DNA of 64,000 bases, taken from NCBI GenBank assembly GCA_026182355.1, contig JAPFBL010000118.1:365001-429000 (forward strand). The letters are read 5' to 3'. Shown here piece after piece: positions 22,893 to 33,141 of the stretch. The translations under genes and the position numbers were made by a program. A model generated the notes under the pieces. It made no database searches. It saw nothing but the letters and a program-made list of their open reading frames with translations, and was not told the origin of the DNA. The DNA is from Hermatobates lingyangjiaoensis (taxonomy: Eukaryota; Arthropoda; Insecta; Hemiptera; Hermatobatidae). The number at the start of each line of letters is the position of its first letter. The stretch's first letter is position 1.

Positions 22893-22927
22893 CTGACGAA
22901 GACCGCTTGTTACGGTTGAAAGATCTT
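22893..22927 (+). ncRNA. Hammerhead-like motif, family A composite, right
   Basis: Same as the left copy, on the PLE sense strand downstream of the GIY-YIG stop, the usual place for a PLE hammerhead. Confidence 0.65.
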
Positions 22928-22966
22928 AGTCTTGTTTTCCCATTTCTTATTGTGGTTTGACCATTG

Positions 22967-22995
<29 letters not shown>

Positions 22996-22997
<2 letters not shown>

Positions 22998-23205
22998 GAA
23001 GTCCAAAACCACAAGGAAAAATTTGCTCGTCAGAGTAAACAAAGAAATAAAAAAAAAAACAGTTTTTTTTTCTTGCTTTGTTTGCGCTCTGATGACATAA
23101 AGTGAAAGGCTTCAGAGCAATTATTTCTTTTGTTTTTCTTTTTCCTTGTGGTTTTGGACTTCAATGATTGCATCTCGTTTTTAACTCTTTCTTTCTGTAT
23201 GATAT
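22996..23205. mobile_element. Fold-back family D, copy 3
   Basis: GAAGTCCAAAACCACAAGGAAAAA is mirrored at 23138-23162. The left arm is degenerate and the right arm keeps the ribozyme-like core. Confidence 0.7.
23089..23113 (+). ncRNA. Hammerhead-like motif, family D copy 3
   Basis: CTGATGA, GAA, AGGCTT (palindrome broken by C to T), C, AGAGC. Confidence 0.45.
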
Positions 23206-23212
23206 ATATATT

Positions 23213-23290
23213 TAAAAACTTTATGACTGATTTCACTTCACTTAGCTTGTTGAATGTTTTTCCAAACTTCAAAACCTTTTCTTTTACGAA
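23213..23290 (-). mobile_element. Solo PLE terminal-repeat fragment
   Basis: Minus strand reads KEKVLKFGKTFNKLSEVKSV, related to KKRFRNLKKYLTKLNQLESD at 28684-28810. TA runs on both sides. Confidence 0.6.
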
Positions 23291-23302
23291 TATATATATA
23301 TA

Positions 23303-23425
23303 TTCGAGCTCAAAATTGAAGAAGAGTAACAGACAGAATAAAGAAACGCACTTACAAACTGAAATTTTCGGGCAATCCGTCTTCAAGAGAAAAAGGAAAG
23401 GGAGACCAAGCACGTGGCAGCAGAT
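23303..23425 (-). mobile_element. Half fold-back of family F
   Basis: The arm GAGCTCAAAATTGAAGAAGA with CGGGCAATCCGTCTTC ends abruptly in family G PLE sequence without an intervening TA run. Confidence 0.65.
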
Positions 23426-23815
23426 CTACTCTCAAGCATATTTCATTGAAAATGATCGCAGTTTCTGCATTGACGACCTTTTTGTTAACAGATTCTAACC
23501 TCCTGGCTATTTTCCTTATTGTAGTAGGTAAACTATAAATCATGTTCGTCAATGACATTTCCAAGTAAATAGATCCAATGAACGAAAGAAATTAAATAAC
23601 ATGATCTAAATGTATATTCACTATTGACATTATTAGTGTAAGGTGAATATACATTTAGACCATGTTATTTAATTTCTTTCGTTCATTGGACCTATCTACT
23701 TGGAAATGTCATTGGTGAACCTGATTTATAGTTTACGTACTACAATAAGGAAAATAGCCAGGAGGTTAGAATCTGTTAACAAAAAGGTCGTCAATGCAGA
23801 AACTGCGATCATTTT

Positions 23816-23821
<6 letters not shown>
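23426..23821. mobile_element. Palindrome of PLE ORF starts (family G)
   Basis: Minus strand 23564 leftward and plus strand 23703 rightward both read MEMSL.N.IYSL.TTIRKIA, RRLESVNKKVVNAETAIIFN. The arms meet near 23630. The right side runs into a long (TA)n at 23822. Confidence 0.8.
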
Positions 23822-23863
<42 letters not shown>

Positions 23864-23881
23864 ATATATATTATATATATT
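23822..23881. repeat. (TA)n microsatellite
   Basis: About 19 uninterrupted TA units, then an imperfect continuation. Confidence 0.95.
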
Positions 23882-24006
23882 GATAAAAGTATGGACCGTG
23901 GAATAGAAACAAAACTAAAGTTTATCGGGACTCTGTCAGTTCTTCAGGTTCAAATTAAACTCTCATTGCCAATGGCAACGAGTCCCGATAAACTTTAGTT
24001 TTGTAT
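23882..24006. mobile_element. Fold-back family H, short form
   Basis: ACTAAAGTTTATCGGGACTC is mirrored at about 23971-23995. The tail TTCTTCAGGTTCAAATTAAA is present once. Confidence 0.7.
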
Positions 24007-24016
24007 ATATATTTAT

Positions 24017-24166
24017 GTATAAAGATTTCACAATAAACACGTGAGATAACAATCAATGTTGAAACAACAACAAGAAAAAAGAGACTAAGATCTTAACCGT
24101 AACAAACTGTCTTCGTCAGAATCAATAAATCAACTGTTGTTTCACGTGTTTATTATGAAATTTTGT
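24017..24166. mobile_element. Fold-back family A, diverged
   Basis: AAAGATTTCACAATAAACAC is mirrored at about 24140-24160. The inner part is decayed (AGATCTTAACC). Confidence 0.7.
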
Positions 24167-24309
24167 TATATATATTTTTTTTTGTTCGTTTTCTGTTTAA
24201 TTTCTCAAGTTTTCTAAGCTTGGTTTTTAACTCTTCAGGTAAATTAAACGCTAACTCTCCGAATGATTTATTCTTGAGCTCCATAGTAGTAATCCAATAA
24301 TAATTCACT

Positions 24310-24507
24310 CTGAGCGTTCAAATAGAATCCCATGTTTGATGGTTTAACGTAAACTGATGTTAGATAATGCTGACAGTTTTCTTTAACGGTGACGTCGAGG
24401 AAGTTAATGGTTTTATTGGTGCTTGATTCTTGGGTAAATTTAAGAACAGAGGCTGCTTCCATTGCTGTTCTTATTTCTTCAATTTGTCGTGGAGTGTTAT
24501 CTAACAT
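24310..24507 (-). pseudogene. PLE reverse transcriptase fragment (inverted)
   Basis: Reads MLDNTPRQIEEIRTAMEAAS, NKTINFLDVTVKEN, LTSVYVKPSNMGFYLNAQSE. The INFLDVTV and SVYxKPxN motifs are typical of Penelope RTs. It breaks at QSE, exactly where the + strand copy resumes with SECPNRYKDG at about 24521. Confidence 0.8.
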
Positions 24508-24517
24508 CAGTTTAGAG

Positions 24518-25297
24518 TGAATGCCCTAACCGCTACAAAGATGGAACGGTGAAAGCACTTATACACAGGGCTTTTAAAACCTCCTCAAATTGGTCCTTGT
24601 TCCACACCGCAGTAGAAAGAATTAAGCAGGTGTTAATTAATAATGGGTATAGCAATAAACACTTTGATAACCTTTTGCAGCATTACATCAACAATAGCAA
24701 CCGATAGCAGGACCAGCAAACCACCCAAGGTAGAACAGAAACTGTGTACTACAGGAACCAATTTTCTCAGCAATATAAAACTGACGAAAGAGTAATCAAG
24801 AACATTGTCAAAATTAATACTAATACTAAATGCACCAACCCGAAGACCGGCTTAGGATAAGTATTTATTACAAAAGTGCCTCCACAACTAACTTGATTGT
24901 CAGAAATAACTTACAGCAGAAGCCTCTCCTCCAGAAAACTAATGTAGTTTATCGTTATAATTGTAATACAGGAAACTGTGAGTTCCTAAAGTTCATCATA
25001 CATTGGCTCTACGGTAACTACTTTATCACGGAGGTTAACAATGCACCTTGCTGCTGGCGCTCCAAAAGATCATGCCCATAGTATACATTTCATCAAACTG
25101 AGCAGAGAAGAATTAACCAATAACATAGAAATTCTATACCAAGAAAAAGACCATAATAGACTGCAAATTCTAGAAGCCCTGTGTATTAGAGAGCATAAAC
25201 CCAACCTCAAAAACCAGAAAGCGAGTTTCAGCAGAATTTTAAAGCTCCACGCAGGAAACCAACAAAACAGCAACCCCGAGTCAGCGACAGCCTCATA
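24518..25297 (+). pseudogene. PLE RT thumb and decayed GIY-YIG C-terminus
   Basis: Reads SECPNRYKDGTVKALIHRAF, VLINNGYSNKHFDNLLQHYI, then with breaks KTNVVYRYNCNTGNCEF, and RLQILEALCIREHKPNLKNQ...SFSRILKLHAGN. The YIG motif region is lost (FLKFIIHWLYG). Stops and shifts make it non-functional. Confidence 0.75.
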
Positions 25298-25501
25298 GTG
25301 TTATAGTGAATTTAATTAACCAGATGAATCGAACTGGAAAACCTGAAATTTTGGAACCTCCATGATGGTGTAACCTCCTTGTCGTCTTGATGTCAATTCA
25401 TTAGGTTAGCAATGTAATAATTCGGAACTAGAATGTTTATAATAATTATTGTTAGTGTTTTTTCTTAAGTTAAGTTTTTTAATCGTCATTATTGTAAATC
25501 C

Positions 25502-25530
25502 CTGAAGATGGTCAAAGTGACCGAAATGTT
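25502..25530 (+). ncRNA. Hammerhead-like motif, PLE-1b
   Basis: CTGAAGA, extra T, stem II GGTCA/TGACC (perfect), GAA, ATGT (ACGT with a CpG-type change), T. Stem I TCC/GGA. Confidence 0.65.
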
Positions 25531-25724
25531 GGAATAATTTATTGTATAGTTTTTGTTGTAGTTAGATTTATAGTGTATTATTGGATTACTACAATGGAAC
25601 TCAAGAATAAATCATTCGGAGAGTTAGTGTTCAATTTACCTGAAGAGTTAAAAACCAAGCTTAGAAAACTTGAAAAATTAAATAGAAAACGAACAAAAAT
25701 GAATATCAGCATACTCTAAAAACT

Positions 25725-26489
25725 GAGGAGAGTCTGACACAATAGGTAAGCACACTTAATAGCTTCCTTAACTGATAAGTAAATAAGTAACTTACAGAAT
25801 TTAATAAACTTGATCAAAATTACAGAAATATGAGAAAAAAATGTTCTTCATATTTATGATTGTTCGCATAAATAGCCAATTATGCATGTTAGCGCTGTTT
25901 TCTTATTAATAACTTAAGATTACTAAGTAACGAAGTAAAGAAATACATAAACTATTAATAAATATAGTCGAAGTACAGACATAGAAATAATACAGTAAAA
26001 CTAATATTTCCTGATACTATGAGTTGGGGTCAAGCAACGCATTATATTCGATGACGAATGTCTTAACCTAAATACAAGTTAATAGCTATCACCCAACTTA
26101 GAGCTGTAAATGGAATCATGTCATATTTTTCTTATTGATGATATGAGAAACAAGATTTAATTGAATCTTGTTCAATTAAAAACTTTTTAAATAGACCCCA
26201 TAGGGCTTAGACTTTGCTATAATGCTTGTAAAGAAACCTTGGATTTGAATCAACCTTCTAGAATGCTGTATTAACAGCGATTGAAGTAAATCGAGCAGAG
26301 TACAAACCGGTTTTATACGGGTGCAGTCAAGGACTTTGTTAAAGGAAATATTTAACTGCAGAGATTATAGAATTGTTACAAGAAAACATTTAACTTAATG
26401 TTGTTTTATGTACTAAAAAAGAAATAGATTTTCATTGATTGTGTTTGGTGCATGACACATGCAAGTTGTAACAAGATGTTTGTGAACAG
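25725..26489. other. Intronic sequence before bestrophin exon
   Basis: No repeat or gene recognised. Confidence 0.5.
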
Positions 26490-26615
26490 GTGGTGACGCT
26501 GTCTGTCTACATATACTTCCTGTCTGCTCTTATGGGTCGTCAATTCGTCCTCAACCCCTCTGCTGAAGGAAGAAGCGAAGTCGATGTCTATTTCCCAATA
26601 TTTACTGCTCTGCAG
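26490..26615 (+). CDS. Bestrophin, exon (transmembrane segment)
   Basis: This 42-codon exon is in phase 0 at both ends, with acceptor AACAG and donor CAG/GTCAGG. It encodes VVTLSVYIYFLSALMGRQF followed by VLNPSAEGRSEVDVYFPIFTALQ. It continues PLVYTQ from the previous exon, 24 kb upstream, and matches the bestrophin membrane helix plus the D.Y.P.FT.LQ stretch. The antisense open frame at 26406-26627 is a shadow. Confidence 0.95.
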
Positions 26616-27063
26616 GTCAGGTAGCATTGCATATTCAAATTGTCACATTTATTTCTATACACCTTGATAAAATAATATAATTATTTGATATATTTATTTA
26701 AAAGTACAGTAATGCTATAGTATATAACTTTTAAACAATATGATATTGAATCATACTTCGTAGTGTAGTAATATGACTGATTTTCTTTAGTGGTTGGTTT
26801 ATTTTGAGTATATTAATTTTTGGTCATGCATCAATGCACTCCCTATCTTTGGTGATAGAGAGATATCCTTGAGGTTTGTTTATCAAGTAGAGTGGACTGA
26901 CTGCACCTCAGTCTACCTGGACTCTCCATGACCAGCTACCTAGGTCATGCTGGTTTACCCAATCAGAATTTACCAAAATTCTCACTTTCGATAAATTCTC
27001 CCTTTTACTGTTCATTACACGCCAGCTTGTATATTAAAAGAAAGTTTTTCTTGATGTTGCCAG
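26616..27063. other. Short bestrophin intron
   Basis: 448-base intron between two exons, GT-AG. It has no mobile element I can identify. Confidence 0.75.
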
Positions 27064-27171
27064 TTCTGCTTCTACATTGGCTGGCTCAAGGTAGCTGAAG
27101 TGCTGATCGGCCCTTTTGGGGAAGATGATGACGACATTGAACTTAACTGGCTCATCGACAGACATATCAAG
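27064..27171 (+). CDS. Bestrophin, exon (last helix and calcium clasp)
   Basis: This 36-codon exon encodes [20 protein letters not shown], then [16 protein letters not shown]. It contains the GWLKVAE helix and the run of acidic residues that forms the calcium clasp in bestrophins. Most relatives read [10 protein letters not shown]; here the Asn is Gly (IGPFGE). The 3' end reads AAG followed by GCAAGT. Only this GC donor keeps the phase with the next exon, which begins AAYMIVDEMH, so the downstream intron of about 8.6 kb is a GC-AG intron. Confidence 0.95.
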
Positions 27172-27590
27172 GCAAGTGCACTTCTTATTTATTTCTCTTA
27201 AAAGAAAGTTCTATCTGTTACATCGTTGTTGCTCTCATAGCCGTCTAAATGAGGCTATAAATGTCCATAATAATGTCAAAATTTCAATAAATGCGTTTTT
27301 AAATTATTTGATTAAAGCGAAGTTGTTTATCATTTATAAAAGTATAATAAATGGGAAATTGCCACAACAAGGGCTTACTAGGAAGGTATTTGCTTTGGCC
27401 ACGGATATGGGGATTTAAAACAGTTTCTTGTTTCTGCAGTCCAGACGTTTCTAAAGCAGATTTTTTCAGACAGCATTATCAACCGTCGATGTTGATACAC
27501 TTATTAAAAAAAAAAAACAAGAATGTCGTCCAATGGATATGTGTGGCAATATAGAAATAAATTTCGTATTTATCTTCAGTAAGGATTTTG
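27172..27590. other. Start of the GC-AG bestrophin intron
   Basis: Apart from the GC donor no feature is seen. The open frames here are not coding. Confidence 0.6.
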
Positions 27591-27871
27591 TAGAGTAAAA
27601 AGCTAATGAAATGGTCTCCACATATAAACATTTAAAAGTATAATCAACTAGTTTCGAACACATAGTGTTCTTCTTCAGGCATTAACTAAAATAATACAAT
27701 GCCATCAGAGAGTTATCTATAGTACAAAATAGAAATAAAATAAGGAAGAGACTACGAACCTAAAGGTGAGTGTCTATGGTACAAGAAAGGGAATAGGATG
27801 GAAGTGGGTATGCAATTCTTCTACTTGCACCAATGAACAAATTCCTAAGTGTACAACTTTTCTTAATTTAT

Positions 27872-27906
<35 letters not shown>

Positions 27907-28203
27907 AGTTCTATTTTCTATTTATTCTTATATTTGTTGTTTGTATTTCGTTATAGTTCTCTGTATTATATTCTCAATATGTTTCCTACACTTAGTGTTA
28001 GAGCAAATGTAAAGGCCCAGCCTAACCTTTAGGAAAGAAAATAATAAAGAAATGTACCTGCCTTCCAATATGAAACGAAGAACACTATATGTTCCAAACG
28101 CGTTGTTTATATGAATAAATTTTTATATATGGAGACCATTTCATTAACTTTTTACCCTACAATGAGTAAATACCACATAATAACTGATTGCACTACGTTA
28201 GAA
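27591..28203. mobile_element. Fold-back family I with internal expansion
   Basis: AGAGTAAAAAGCTAATGAAA is mirrored at about 28140-28158. A tail rich in CACATAATAACTGATTGCAC follows on the right only. A TA run and unrelated sequence separate the arms. Confidence 0.7.
27646..27678 (-). ncRNA. Hammerhead-like motif, family I
   Basis: CTGAAGA, extra A, stem II GAACAC/GTGTTC (perfect), GAA, palindrome ACTAGT, T. Confidence 0.6.
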
Positions 28204-28345
28204 CTAATGATTTTAACACAAAATAGTTAATTAAAAAATGTAAATTATATCATTTCTTAATACATTTTTGGATATAAAAATACAATATAGTTCATAACAA
28301 AGGTAATATATGATAACGATAAATATAAATTTAAATTATAATATT
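28204..28345. other. AT-rich intronic sequence
   Basis: No feature. Confidence 0.5.
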
Positions 28346-28396
28346 GCTGATAATGTTCATATTATATATATATATATATTATCATTTCATATAATA

Positions 28397-28622
28397 TATG
28401 ATCAAACCACAATATGAAATGGGAAAAAAGGCTAAGATCTTTCAACCGTAACAAGCGTTCTTCGCCAAAGCCAAAAACACGACTGAAATTATTCGTTTCA
28501 GTTGGGTTTTTGACTATGGCGGAGACCGCTTGTTACGGTTGAAAGATCTTAGCCTTTTTTCCCATTTCATATTGTGGTTTGATAATGGATTGTTCTTTCA
28601 CGTGTTTATGTGAAATTTTATT
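28397..28622. mobile_element. Fold-back family A, ribozyme cores mutated
   Basis: Arms as in family A around GACTGAAATTATTCGTTTCAGT. The cores read GACTATGGCGGAGACC, so the CTGACGA element is lost in both arms. Confidence 0.8.
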
Positions 28623-28632
28623 ATTCATATAA

Positions 28633-28637
<5 letters not shown>

Positions 28638-28682
<45 letters not shown>
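28638..28682. repeat. (TA)n microsatellite
   Basis: Over 20 TA units between two fold-backs. Confidence 0.95.
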
Positions 28683-28686
<4 letters not shown>

Positions 28687-29020
28687 TAAAAGTTGGGAGC
28701 AGTCCTTCTTGAATACATGCAAAGAAAAACTTTATATCTGATTCCAGTTGATTTAACTTCGTCAAATATTTTTTTAAATTTCGAAATCTTTTCTTCAATT
28801 CAGGTTTCAACTTAAAAATTAAATCCTCATATTTCTTTGAATTCTTATTAACGATGCTGGATGTAACACCTAAAGATGTTAATCAAGAATTGAAAGAAAT
28901 ATGGTGATTTAATTTTTAAGTTAATTAAGCTTCAATGCTGAATTGAAGAAAAGATTTTCGAAATTTAGAAAAATAATCGATGAAGTTAAATGAAATGGAT
29001 TCAGACATAAAGTTTTTAAA
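28683..29020. mobile_element. Palindrome of PLE ORF starts
   Basis: Minus strand 28812-28683 reads MKPELKKRFRNLKKYLTKLN, FFFACIQEGLLPTFTN. The plus strand 28925-29010 has a decayed mirror (ELKKRFSKFRKIIDEV). TA runs at both ends. Confidence 0.65.
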
Positions 29021-29100
29021 TGCATCTATATATAAAAAGATTTCACATAAACACGTGAAATAATGATCAAACCACAATATGAAAATGGGAAAACAAGATT

Positions 29101-29135
29101 AAGATCTTTCAACCGTAACAAGCGGTCTTCATCAG
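29101..29135 (-). ncRNA. Hammerhead-like motif, family A
   Basis: CTGATGA, GACCG/CGGTT, GAA, AGATCT, T. Confidence 0.6.
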
Positions 29136-29166
29136 AGTCAAAAACCAAACTGAGGGGTTTTTGACT

Positions 29167-29201
29167 CTGATGAAGACCGCTTGTTACCGTTGAAAGATCT
29201 T
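29167..29201 (+). ncRNA. Hammerhead-like motif, family A
   Basis: CTGATGA core with stem I GACT/AGTC. Stem II right strand mutated (CCGTT). Confidence 0.55.
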
Positions 29202-30047
29202 AGTCTTCTTTTCCTATTTTTATATTGTGGTTTAATCATTGATTGCATCTATATATATATATATATATATATTGGTATAAATAGGCAGCAGATCTTCTTT
29301 TAAACAAGTATCATTAAAATTAACCGCAGTCTCGGCATTCACGATCTTAAGACTGAGAGATTCGATCCTACGAACTAACCTCCTGCTAACAGGGTTCAAC
29401 TGGAAAAGGAGTTGGCCAAGTGACATGTTAAATTAAAATCGATGACTCATGCTTAGTCATTGCTATAAATAGATTAAAAGGATAGTACGGTTAATGTAAA
29501 GAGAAGGTTAAAGGTCAATAATGAACAAGAAACAAGCGGTTAGAATAAAAAGTTGAAAGTCCAAGAAATTCAAGAAAGGCCAAGTGACATGTTAAGTTAA
29601 ACTCGATGACTCATGCTTAGTCATTGCTATAAATAGATTAAAATCGATGACTCATGCTTAGTCATTGCTAAAAATAGATTAAAAGGATAGTACAGGTTAA
29701 TATAAAGAGAAGGTTAAAGGTCAACGGTATAACTGGACTAATAGAGAATAAATAGATTAAGAAAATTAATAATAAAATAATAATAATAATAATAATAATG
29801 TTAATAATAAATAATAATAATAAAATTAAGATTAATAGTAAACTAGAAAAAGATATATTAAATAACGAGTTGAAAGAGAGTAAGAATTAAAAGGGAAGGT
29901 ATAGTTTTAGTTAGAAAAAGAAAGAAAAGTTTATAGTTAGTTAGTTATAACGAAAAGAAGAATAATAATAATAAATATAAAAAAAAAAAACGTATTGAGT
30001 GCGCAAGCTTTCGACATCACAGATGTCATCGACGGGCGAATTTGTTC

Positions 30048-31572
30048 CTAGGAGATCCAGGACGCAAAAGGCATAGGGAAGGGAAAGCAGGCAAGTAGTG
30101 GGGTAAGGGGAGTGGGGTAAGGGGGGTGGGGAGCCCAACTGGAGAACTGCTGCAGATCACCTGATGCCGGAGGCCGACTCGCGCCGAGCACCTCGGGAAT
30201 ACCGACCGCAGGCCGAGCGCCCGCCCTCACACCACTCTCCGGTCCACCAGTCCGAGTCACCAGATCAACTGAGCCACTATTATCAGCAGCACTATGTGCG
30301 CTACACTCAGTCCGGTATCCCGCTGCACTTCACCGCTTACTGCCATACTCCTCATGCTGGGAATGACGAACATGTCTACCATCTGGCAGTTAAGGGAAGG
30401 CTTCTTAGACCTAATGTAGAGCGCTTCCAGGATTTTCAGGCGGTTTGGGTCACTTTGCAGTTGAAGGACTTTGGTTCCTTCGACTAACTTCTCCCTAGTG
30501 AGACGAGTACCATGGACTTCTTGTTCATGCTGTTTTGGTCCACCAGCAGACAGATGTAGGGTAAGACGCCTCGAGAGCTTCGGTGTTTGTCATGCCGATG
30601 TATGTAGAAGGCAGGGCTGCACAGTTCCCTGAATTACAAACATATTCATACACGAGATGACTTTTCTGGAGCTCTGGGGTGACACACTGGGGGCTGTTCT
30701 TAAGAACAACATTACTGGTCTTATTGTTCTTATAGAATATTGTTAATTTAAGCTTATCCTCCTCCGTCGTCGTTGAAACGTGCTTAGAGACGATATTTCG
30801 CACGCTTGTTCATCTTGCTTGTACTGGCTGCTCATGTATGCCCTGTAATACAAGCGTATTACTTGATGCCTCTCCTCTGAGGCATCTTTGTTCTCTGTAG
30901 TGCCATACCACTTCTCAAGGCATTGACTGATAGTTTTCCTCACATGATTATTGGAATAACCATTGTTGACCAGGACCTGGGTTGCTCTTTCCAACTCCGA
31001 GTGGACATCCGACCATTCACTGCAGTGAGTTAGAGCCCTTCTTACATAAGCCGCAATGGTTTAACGTTTGTACCTATCCGGGCATTCACTAATCCCATTC
31101 AAACACAAGACCCGGGTTAGTTGGTTGCAATAGACACCTGTGCTAAAGCTCCTAGACCGTTGTTGGACCAAAACATCAAGAAATGGCAGCTGACCGTCAA
31201 TACTCTTTTCAACAGTTAGTCTAAGGCCTGATTCATTTCTCCAGGTGTTCCTTCAATCTTTCGATCACATTTACGTCTCTGGCTAAGACGAAAATGTCGT
31301 CGATATATCTCCCATATATTGTGGGTCTTTCTAATTCAGAAAAGACTTTCCTCTCCACAGCGCCCATGAAGTAATTTGCAAATAGGACACCCAGCGGTGA
31401 TCCCATGGCAACACCATCAATTTGCTGAAACATGCGGCCATCAGGTGAGATAAATGCAGACTCTTTCGTGCATATCTTCAGAAGGGACTTCAGGCTCGTT
31501 TTAGGGATGTCTATCTTAGGTTGCTCTCCCTCAGGGTAAACTTCTTGCAGGATGATGTCATCTTTCTAATTC
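30048..31572 (-). pseudogene. PLE polyprotein, left arm (RT to GIY-YIG)
   Basis: From 31572 leftward: PKTSLKSLLKICTKESAF, MFQQIDGVAMGSPLGVLFAN, IYGRYIDDIFVLARDVNVIE (the YxDD active-site box of the RT), then LERATQVLVNNGYSNNHVRK, HLVYEYVCNSGNCAALPSTY with IGMT (GIY-YIG). A C-terminal extension runs through 30048-30260 with no close counterpart in the other families here. Frame breaks occur near 30600 and 31080. Confidence 0.85.
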
Positions 31573-32880
31573 TTTTCTGAATTAGAAAGACCCACAATAT
31601 ATGGGAGATATATCGACGACATTTTCGTCTTAGCCAGAGACGTAAATGTGATCGAAAGATTGAAGGAACACCTGGAGAATGAATCAGGCCTTAGACTAAC
31701 TGTTGAAAAGAGTATTGACGGTCAGCTGCCATTTCTTGATGTTTTGGTCCAACAACGGTCTAGGAGCTTTAGCACAGGTGTCCCTATTGCAAACCAACTA
31801 ACCCGGGTCTGTGTTTGAATGGGATTTAGTGAATGCCCGGATAGGTACAAACGTTCAACCATTGCGGCTTATGTAAGAAGGGCTCTAACTCACTGCAGTG
31901 AATGGTCGGATGTCCACTCGGAGTTGGAAAGAGCAACCCAGGTCCTGGTCAACAATGGTTATTCCAATAATCATGTGAGGAAAACTATCAGTCAATGGCC
32001 TTGAGAAGTGGTATGGCACTACAGAGAACAAAGATGCCTCAGAGGAGAGGCATCAAGTAATACGCTTGTATTACGGGCATACATGAGCAGCCAGTACAAG
32101 CAAGATGAACAAGCGCTGCGAAATATCGTCTCTAAGCACGTTTCAACGACGACGGAGGAGGATAAGCTTAAATTAACAATATTCTATAAGAACAATAAGA
32201 CCAGTAATGTTGTTCTTAAAACAGCCCCCAGTGTGTCACCCCAGAGCTCCAGAAAAGTCATCTCGTGTATGAATATGTTTGTAATTCAGGGAACTGTGCA
32301 GCCCTGCCTTCTACATACATCGGCATGACAAACACGAAGCTCTCGAGCGTCTTACCCTACATCTGTCTGCTGGTGGACCAAAACAGCATGAACAAGAAGT
32401 CCATGGTACTCGTCTCACTAGGGAGAAGTTAGTCGAAGGAACCAAAGTCCTTCAACTGCAAAGTGACCCTAACCGCCAAAACCCTGGAAGCGCTCTACAT
32501 TAGGCTAAGAAGCCTTCCCTTAACTGCCGATGGTAGACATGTTCGTCATTCCCAGCATGAGGAGTATGGCAGTAAGCGGTGAAGTGCAGCGGGATACCGG
32601 ACTGAGTGTACGCCACATAGTGCTCTGATAATAGTGGCTCAGTTGATCTGGTGACTCGGACTGGTGGACCGGAGAGTGGTGTGAGGGCGGGCGCTCGGCC
32701 TGCGGCGGTATTCCCGAGGCTGCTCGGCGCGAGTCGGCCTCCGGCATCAGGTGATCTGCAGCAGTTCTCCAGTTGGGCTCCCCCACCCCCCTTACCCCCA
32801 CTCCCCTTACCCCCACTACTTGCCTGCTTTCCCTTCCCTATGCCTTTTGCGTCCTGGATCTCCTAGGAACAACTTCGCCC
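31573..32880 (+). pseudogene. PLE polyprotein, right arm
   Basis: Reads ELERPTIYGRYIDDIFVLAR, SIDGQLPFLDVLVQQRSRSF, then with stops and shifts MGFSECPDRYKRSTIAAYVR, NIVSKHVSTTTEEDKLKLTI, and the GC-rich extension to about 32864. More broken than the left arm. Confidence 0.8.
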
Positions 32881-33107
32881 GTCGATGACATCTGTGATGT
32901 CGAAAGCTTGCGCACTCAATACGTTTTACTTTTCTTATATTTTTAATTATTATTCTTCTTTTCGTTATAAATAACTAACTATAAACTTTTCTTTCTTTTT
33001 CTAACTAACATACCTTCCTTTTAATTCTTACTCCTTTCAACTCGTTATTTAATATATTTTCTAGTTTACTATTAATCTTAATTATTATTATTATTATTTA
33101 TTATTAA

Positions 33108-33141
<34 letters not shown>

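Larger units (their letters stand above)
21813..22968 (+). mobile_element. Composite element: family A arms around a PLE coding core
   Basis: Terminal inverted repeats of about 130-150 bases (21813-21945, 22862-22968) are the family A fold-back arms. Between them lie PLE reverse-transcriptase C-terminal and GIY-YIG coding sequence (21966-22719) and a pyrimidine-rich 3' UTR. (TA)n flanks both ends. The short family A fold-backs, notably 40290-40640, which keeps part of the same UTR, look like deletion derivatives. Confidence 0.8.
24180..25720 (+). mobile_element. PLE-1b copy with an inverted 5' segment
   Basis: From the left: a - strand terminal-repeat start (MELKNKSFGELAFNLPEELK), then a - strand RT fragment, then + strand RT thumb, decayed GIY-YIG and C-terminus, UTR, hammerhead-like motif at 25502 and ORF start MELKNKSFGELVFNLPEELK at 25594. 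The two ORF starts form inverted ends. Confidence 0.8.
29035..29250. mobile_element. Fold-back family A
   Basis: Well-kept arms with a ribozyme-like core in each. The centre AACTGAGGGGTTT is short. Confidence 0.85.

Noticed and set aside
23030..23498. Open frames of over 120 codons on both strands
   Set aside because: They read across fold-back arms, A/T homopolymers and PLE ends. The only meaningful pieces are the PLE fragments listed.
30164..30487. 107-codon open frame MPEADSRRAPREYR
   Set aside because: It is antisense to the GC-rich C-terminal extension of the family J PLE and recurs in the opposite arm in the same antisense sense. A shadow.
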